DNA from: Ilumatobacteraceae bacterium
GTDB lineage: Bacteria; Actinomycetota; Acidimicrobiia; Acidimicrobiales; Ilumatobacteraceae
DNA length: 64,000 bases
Direction: 5' to 3'
Assembly (NCBI GenBank): GCA_023263695.1
Contig: JALQUZ010000001.1
Location: forward strand, 51,040 to 115,039
Shown here: in pieces, positions 60,541 to 64,000 of the stretch
How positions within the stretch are numbered: position 1 is the first letter of the stretch
Layout: every line of letters starts with the position of its first letter
Made by a program: the position numbers and the translations under genes
Notes under the pieces: generated by a model
Databases searched by the model: none
What the model was told of the DNA's origin: nothing
The model's input: only the letters and a program-made list of their open reading frames with translations

Positions 60541-61506
60541 TTAGCGGTACGTCTGCATAATTTTGGCGAATTCGGTAAGCGTTTGCTTATCCGGGTAATC
60601 CACACACCACGGGATAAAGCCGCTGCATCCACGCTTCACGAAATCTGCAATTCGCTCCGCAACCTGATCGGGCGTGCCCACAAAGTTTGCGTTACTCCAT
60701 TGTTCAAACTGATCTCCGCGACCACTAGCAATTTGATATTCGCGGAGTTCCTTTTCGGTATCGCGGATGAGAATCTCGCCTGATGTTGTTTTTTTAATCT
60801 CCGACTCATCGCGGCCGACTTTTAGGCAGTGACCTTTCAAGATTTCCACTTTGCGCGAAAAATCCTCGGCTGTGCCACCGAAGTTTGAGTAATCGGCATG
60901 CTGAGCAACAACTCGCAAGGTGAGCTGTTCTCCACCGCCACCAATCCAAATTGGTGGACGAGGTGCCTGCAACGGTTTCGGATCACAGTTTGCACGAACA
61001 AGCTGATAGTACTTTCCGTCGTATGTGGTTTCTTCCTGTGACCACATCATCTTCACAATTTCTACGCATTCGCGAAGCATGGCAATGCGGTCTTTCGGAA
61101 CCGGAAATTCATAGCCGTATCCACGACACTCGTTTTCGTACCAACCTGCACCGATGCCCCAGTCCAATCGCCCACCAGAAATGACGTCAAGGGTGCTCGT
61201 GATCTTCGCCAAGAGTGCAGGAGGTCGGTACAAATTGCAACCCACCATTTGACCTAATCGAATGCGTGATGTGAGCTGACTGATTGCAGCCATAACCGTC
61301 CAACACTCAAAGACCGTCTCGTGCGCTGGGCGCGGAACATTATGAAAATGGTCGTACACCCAAATGGAGTCAAACCCCAGTTGTTCAGCGGTAACGGCGA
61401 TATCTACAGCAGCATTCCACTTGTCGGTTGCATGGGGAATTCCGACCAATTCCATCTTCCAACCTTGCGGCATGAATACGCCAAACGTGATGTCTTGCTT
61501 GCTCAT
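60541..61506 (-). CDS. LLM-class F420-dependent oxidoreductase
   Basis: LGFDSIWVYDHFHNVP, LDVISGGRLDWGIGAGWYENECRGYG, RPPIWIGGGGE. Confidence 0.92.
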   Translation of the reverse strand: MSKQDITFGVFMPQGWKMELVGIPHATDKWNAAVDIAVTAEQLGFDSIWVYDHFHNVPRPAHETVFECWTVMAAISQLTSRIRLGQMVGCNLYRPPALLAKITSTLDVISGGRLDWGIGAGWYENECRGYGYEFPVPKDRIAMLRECVEIVKMMWSQEETTYDGKYYQLVRANCDPKPLQAPRPPIWIGGGGEQLTLRVVAQHADYSNFGGTAEDFSRKVEILKGHCLKVGRDESEIKKTTSGEILIRDTEKELREYQIASGRGDQFEQWSNANFVGTPDQVAERIADFVKRGCSGFIPWCVDYPDKQTLTEFAKIMQTYR

Positions 61507-62723
61507 AATGGGAGGTCTCCTGTTGCTTTCTTGGTTGATCCAAAATCTTTGTATGCGGCGATGGTGCGTTGTGCGATTCGCATCTGGTGAATTTCATCTG
61601 CACCATCTGCAAAACGACTCCAGCGAGCTTGTTGCAACATCCCTGCCAGTGGAGTATCGGTGCTGTATCCAAGCGCACCGTGCACCTGTATGGCTCGATC
61701 AATAATTCGCCACAAACTATTTGCCACAAAATGTTTCGTCATACTTACTTCACTCACGAAATCCATTCCGTGTTCGATCTTGTAGGCGGCGTGCAAAATC
61801 ATCAGCTTGCCCTGGTACATCTCCATTGCCGAATCAGCGATGAGCCATTGAATGCCTTGCTTCTCTGCAAGTAGCGATCCATGCGAATAGCGTTCGAGTG
61901 CTCGAGACACCATCATGTCGAGAGCTGTCTCAGCTTGAGCAATCCATCGCATGCAGTGAGCTAGTCGCGCTGGCCCAAGGCGATACTGGCCCAGCAGATG
62001 ACCTTGCCCACGTCCACCCAGCATGTTGGCGTTCGGAACGCGCAAATCCTTAATTTCAATTTCACAATGGTTATGTCCACCAGACATGGTTTCTACGTCG
62101 CGAACAATGTTCCAACCTTCGCTCGGAATGTCCACGATGAAACATGAGTTCGCCGCTTGCGGTAAGTCTGGGTCTTCTTCTGTGCGTGCCACCAATAATG
62201 CAAATTGAGCACCACGAGCACCGGAGATAAACCACTTATGACCATTGATCACCCATTCATCGCCATCTTTATAAGCAAACGTCTTTATGAGAGTCGGATC
62301 GCTGCCAGCAACCTCTGGCTCGGTCATAGCGAAACATGAACGTTTCGTTCCTTCACACAATGGTCGCAGATATTTTTCTTTCTGCTCGGGAGTTGCCCAA
62401 TGCAACAGCGTGTGCTGGTTACCTTCGTCTGGCGCTTGAGCGTTCAATACGAATGGCCCAATGCTCACCTTGGCTGCTTCTGCAGACACTGCTGCCATTG
62501 CAGTTGGCCCAAGTCCCATGCCGCCCCATTCGACAGGCATATGAGGCAACCAAAGATTCCAGTCTTCACGTGCCAATTTGCGTAAGCCAACAATTGCCTT
62601 GACTACTTGTCCACGATCGTTTTGATCGATCGAGTCCCACTGTGGACGAACCTGTTCATCCATAAATGCGCGAACCTTCAGGCGCACAGCTTCAATCTCT
62701 GGCGTAAATGTGAAATCGATCAT
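61503..62723 (-). CDS. Acyl-CoA dehydrogenase
   Basis: CFAMTEPEVAGSDPTLIKT, INGHKWFISGARGAQFALLVART, QVHGALGYSTDTPLAGML. Confidence 0.95.
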   Translation of the reverse strand: MIDFTFTPEIEAVRLKVRAFMDEQVRPQWDSIDQNDRGQVVKAIVGLRKLAREDWNLWLPHMPVEWGGMGLGPTAMAAVSAEAAKVSIGPFVLNAQAPDEGNQHTLLHWATPEQKEKYLRPLCEGTKRSCFAMTEPEVAGSDPTLIKTFAYKDGDEWVINGHKWFISGARGAQFALLVARTEEDPDLPQAANSCFIVDIPSEGWNIVRDVETMSGGHNHCEIEIKDLRVPNANMLGGRGQGHLLGQYRLGPARLAHCMRWIAQAETALDMMVSRALERYSHGSLLAEKQGIQWLIADSAMEMYQGKLMILHAAYKIEHGMDFVSEVSMTKHFVANSLWRIIDRAIQVHGALGYSTDTPLAGMLQQARWSRFADGADEIHQMRIAQRTIAAYKDFGSTKKATGDLPL

Positions 62724-62802
62724 TGGTCCCCAAACCTTTCCCTCACCACAAAGAAGCGAGGTCAATCATCAAGTATTGCCGAGAGTGTCGTAACCTGACG
62801 AG

Positions 62803-63516
62803 GTGAGCAATTCCGACAAAGTGGCTTGGGACACCCCGGATCTTCCGCAGGGAGAAGCCAAGGCAAAAGTTGTTCAGAACATGTTTGATGCCATTGCCCC
62901 ACGGTACGACTTGGTGAACCGCATCATGACTTTCCGGCTGGACACACGTTGGCGCAAAATCGCTGTCCGCAAACTCGCGCTCTCAAAGGGTGCACGGGTA
63001 CTTGACCTGGCCAGCGGCACAGGAGATCTGTGCATCAATCTTCGCAAAGCAGGCTTGCACCCGCTTTCTTTCGATATGTCATTTGGAATGCTTGCTGCCG
63101 ACCACAGCAAAGCACCGCGAGTGCAGGCAGACATCTTGCGACTTCCCATCGCCACGCAATCAGTTGATGGCGTTACATGCGGGTTTGCGTTACGCAACCT
63201 GGTTGATCTCAACGTGTTTTTTCACGAGATTGCTCGCGTCACCAAACCGGGAGGACGTATTGCGCTTCTCGATGTGAGCACGCCGACCAATCCCATTATT
63301 CGCTGGGGCAACAGCGTGTATTTCGGAAAAGTTGTTCCACGCATTGGAGGCATTCTTTCCAACCGTGCCGCTTACAACTACCTTCCAAAGAGCGTGGCTT
63401 ACCTACCTGCCCCAGAACAACTTGTACGAATGCTGCAAGATGCTGGGTTTGAGCATGTTCGTCATGAACAACTATCGGGTGGCTTGACACAGTTGATGCA
63501 CGCAACGAAGCGATAG
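62803..63516 (+). CDS. menG: Demethylmenaquinone methyltransferase
   Basis: NMFDAIAPRYDLVNRIMTF, VLDLASGTGDLCI, GFALRNLVDL; UbiE/MenG family. Confidence 0.93.
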   Translation: MSNSDKVAWDTPDLPQGEAKAKVVQNMFDAIAPRYDLVNRIMTFRLDTRWRKIAVRKLALSKGARVLDLASGTGDLCINLRKAGLHPLSFDMSFGMLAADHSKAPRVQADILRLPIATQSVDGVTCGFALRNLVDLNVFFHEIARVTKPGGRIALLDVSTPTNPIIRWGNSVYFGKVVPRIGGILSNRAAYNYLPKSVAYLPAPEQLVRMLQDAGFEHVRHEQLSGGLTQLMHATKR

Positions 63517-63524
63517 CAACCGGT

Positions 63525-64000
63525 ATGAAGGCGACGTCTTTCCCGCTTGCACAGCTCACAGATCGCGAAATCGATCTCAATGATGTGGCGGGCGCAAACG
63601 GCTCTCTTTTTGTTCGTGAAGGAATTGGTTTTGCCGGTATGGGTATTTCAGCCCGAGCAAACGCAACCGAAGCTCGTGAGTTGTTAAGCACCATTGAATA
63701 CTCGTCACCCGACTCTCCCATCGGAGTTGGCCCCATCATGTTTGGTTCAATTCCATTCGATACAACCCACGACGCCGACTTCATCTTGCCGACCGTTACA
63801 TTTTGCAAAACACGAGAAGGTGAAACTTGGGTGACGGTTATTGATGATGCGCCAATCCCAGAGATCAATGTAGATACCGCACGTTTTAGTACTGCGCATT
63901 TTGACGTTCGAGATGGTGTTTCTCTGTCTACGTATATCGCTGCTGTAGAAGCTGCCAGAAATGCCGTTCGTAGCGGAGAACTCACCAAGGCCGTAATTGC
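63525..64000 (+). CDS. Isochorismate synthase N-terminus (3' truncated by window edge)
   Basis: Manual translation MKATSFPLAQLTDREIDLNDVAGANGSLFVREGIGFAGMGISARA...YIAAVEAARNAVRSGELTKAVIA resembles MenF/EntC N-termini; next to menG. Confidence 0.8.
   Translation, partial: MKATSFPLAQLTDREIDLNDVAGANGSLFVREGIGFAGMGISARANATEARELLSTIEYSSPDSPIGVGPIMFGSIPFDTTHDADFILPTVTFCKTREGETWVTVIDDAPIPEINVDTARFSTAHFDVRDGVSLSTYIAAVEAARNAVRSGELTKAVI

Noticed and set aside
1-64000. CRISPR arrays, prophage, IS elements, toxin-antitoxin or classical defence islands
   Set aside because: No spaced direct repeats, transposase, integrase, phage structural or defence proteins were recognised anywhere in the window.

Overview
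This 64 kb window looks like ordinary chromosomal DNA from a free-living, probably high-GC-lineage (Acidimicrobiia-like) actinobacterium. Protein-family recognition supports about 60 genes. I saw no prophage, IS element or CRISPR array. From left to right the main blocks are: panC (5' partial), a proA-like gene and an MBL hydrolase; a heterocycle/purine-type catabolic island (about 3.7-15.7 kb) with a class-III aminotransferase, M20 and nitrilase-type N-carbamoyl amidohydrolases, a fused XdhD-like FeS/Mo hydroxylase, a truncated SsnA-like amidohydrolase, an LLM oxidoreductase and a three-subunit xanthine-dehydrogenase-type enzyme; a DEAD helicase and a sugar-lactone oxidase; tRNA-Leu(GAG), secG, an inserted peptide-type ABC transporter, then tpiA-pgk-gap-rapZ-uvrC-uvrA-uvrB-coaE-rpsA-polA-ANTAR regulator; tRNA-Leu(CAA); the FAS-II cluster fabD-fabH-fabG-acpP-fabF/fabZ; trpABFC; glyS and recO; a divergent pair of cis-prenyltransferase genes; dinG; a response regulator/histidine kinase/GerMN-type lipoprotein set; era; and menG plus isochorismate synthase (3' partial). 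The most interesting signal is at 52.67-53.99 kb. A UppS with an intact catalytic motif (MDGNGRWA) stops just before the usual C-terminal R-x-R-R-F-G-G tail. A divergently transcribed, degenerate UppS paralog has lost the catalytic motif but keeps RRDRRFGG. This reciprocal motif loss resembles the eukaryotic DHDDS/NgBR heteromeric cis-prenyltransferase and suggests a two-component bacterial undecaprenyl diphosphate synthase. Other points worth checking are a FabD fused to a lysine-less biotinyl/lipoyl-like domain, the SsnA/XdhD-like island, and several strong inverted repeats in leaders and intergenic regions.
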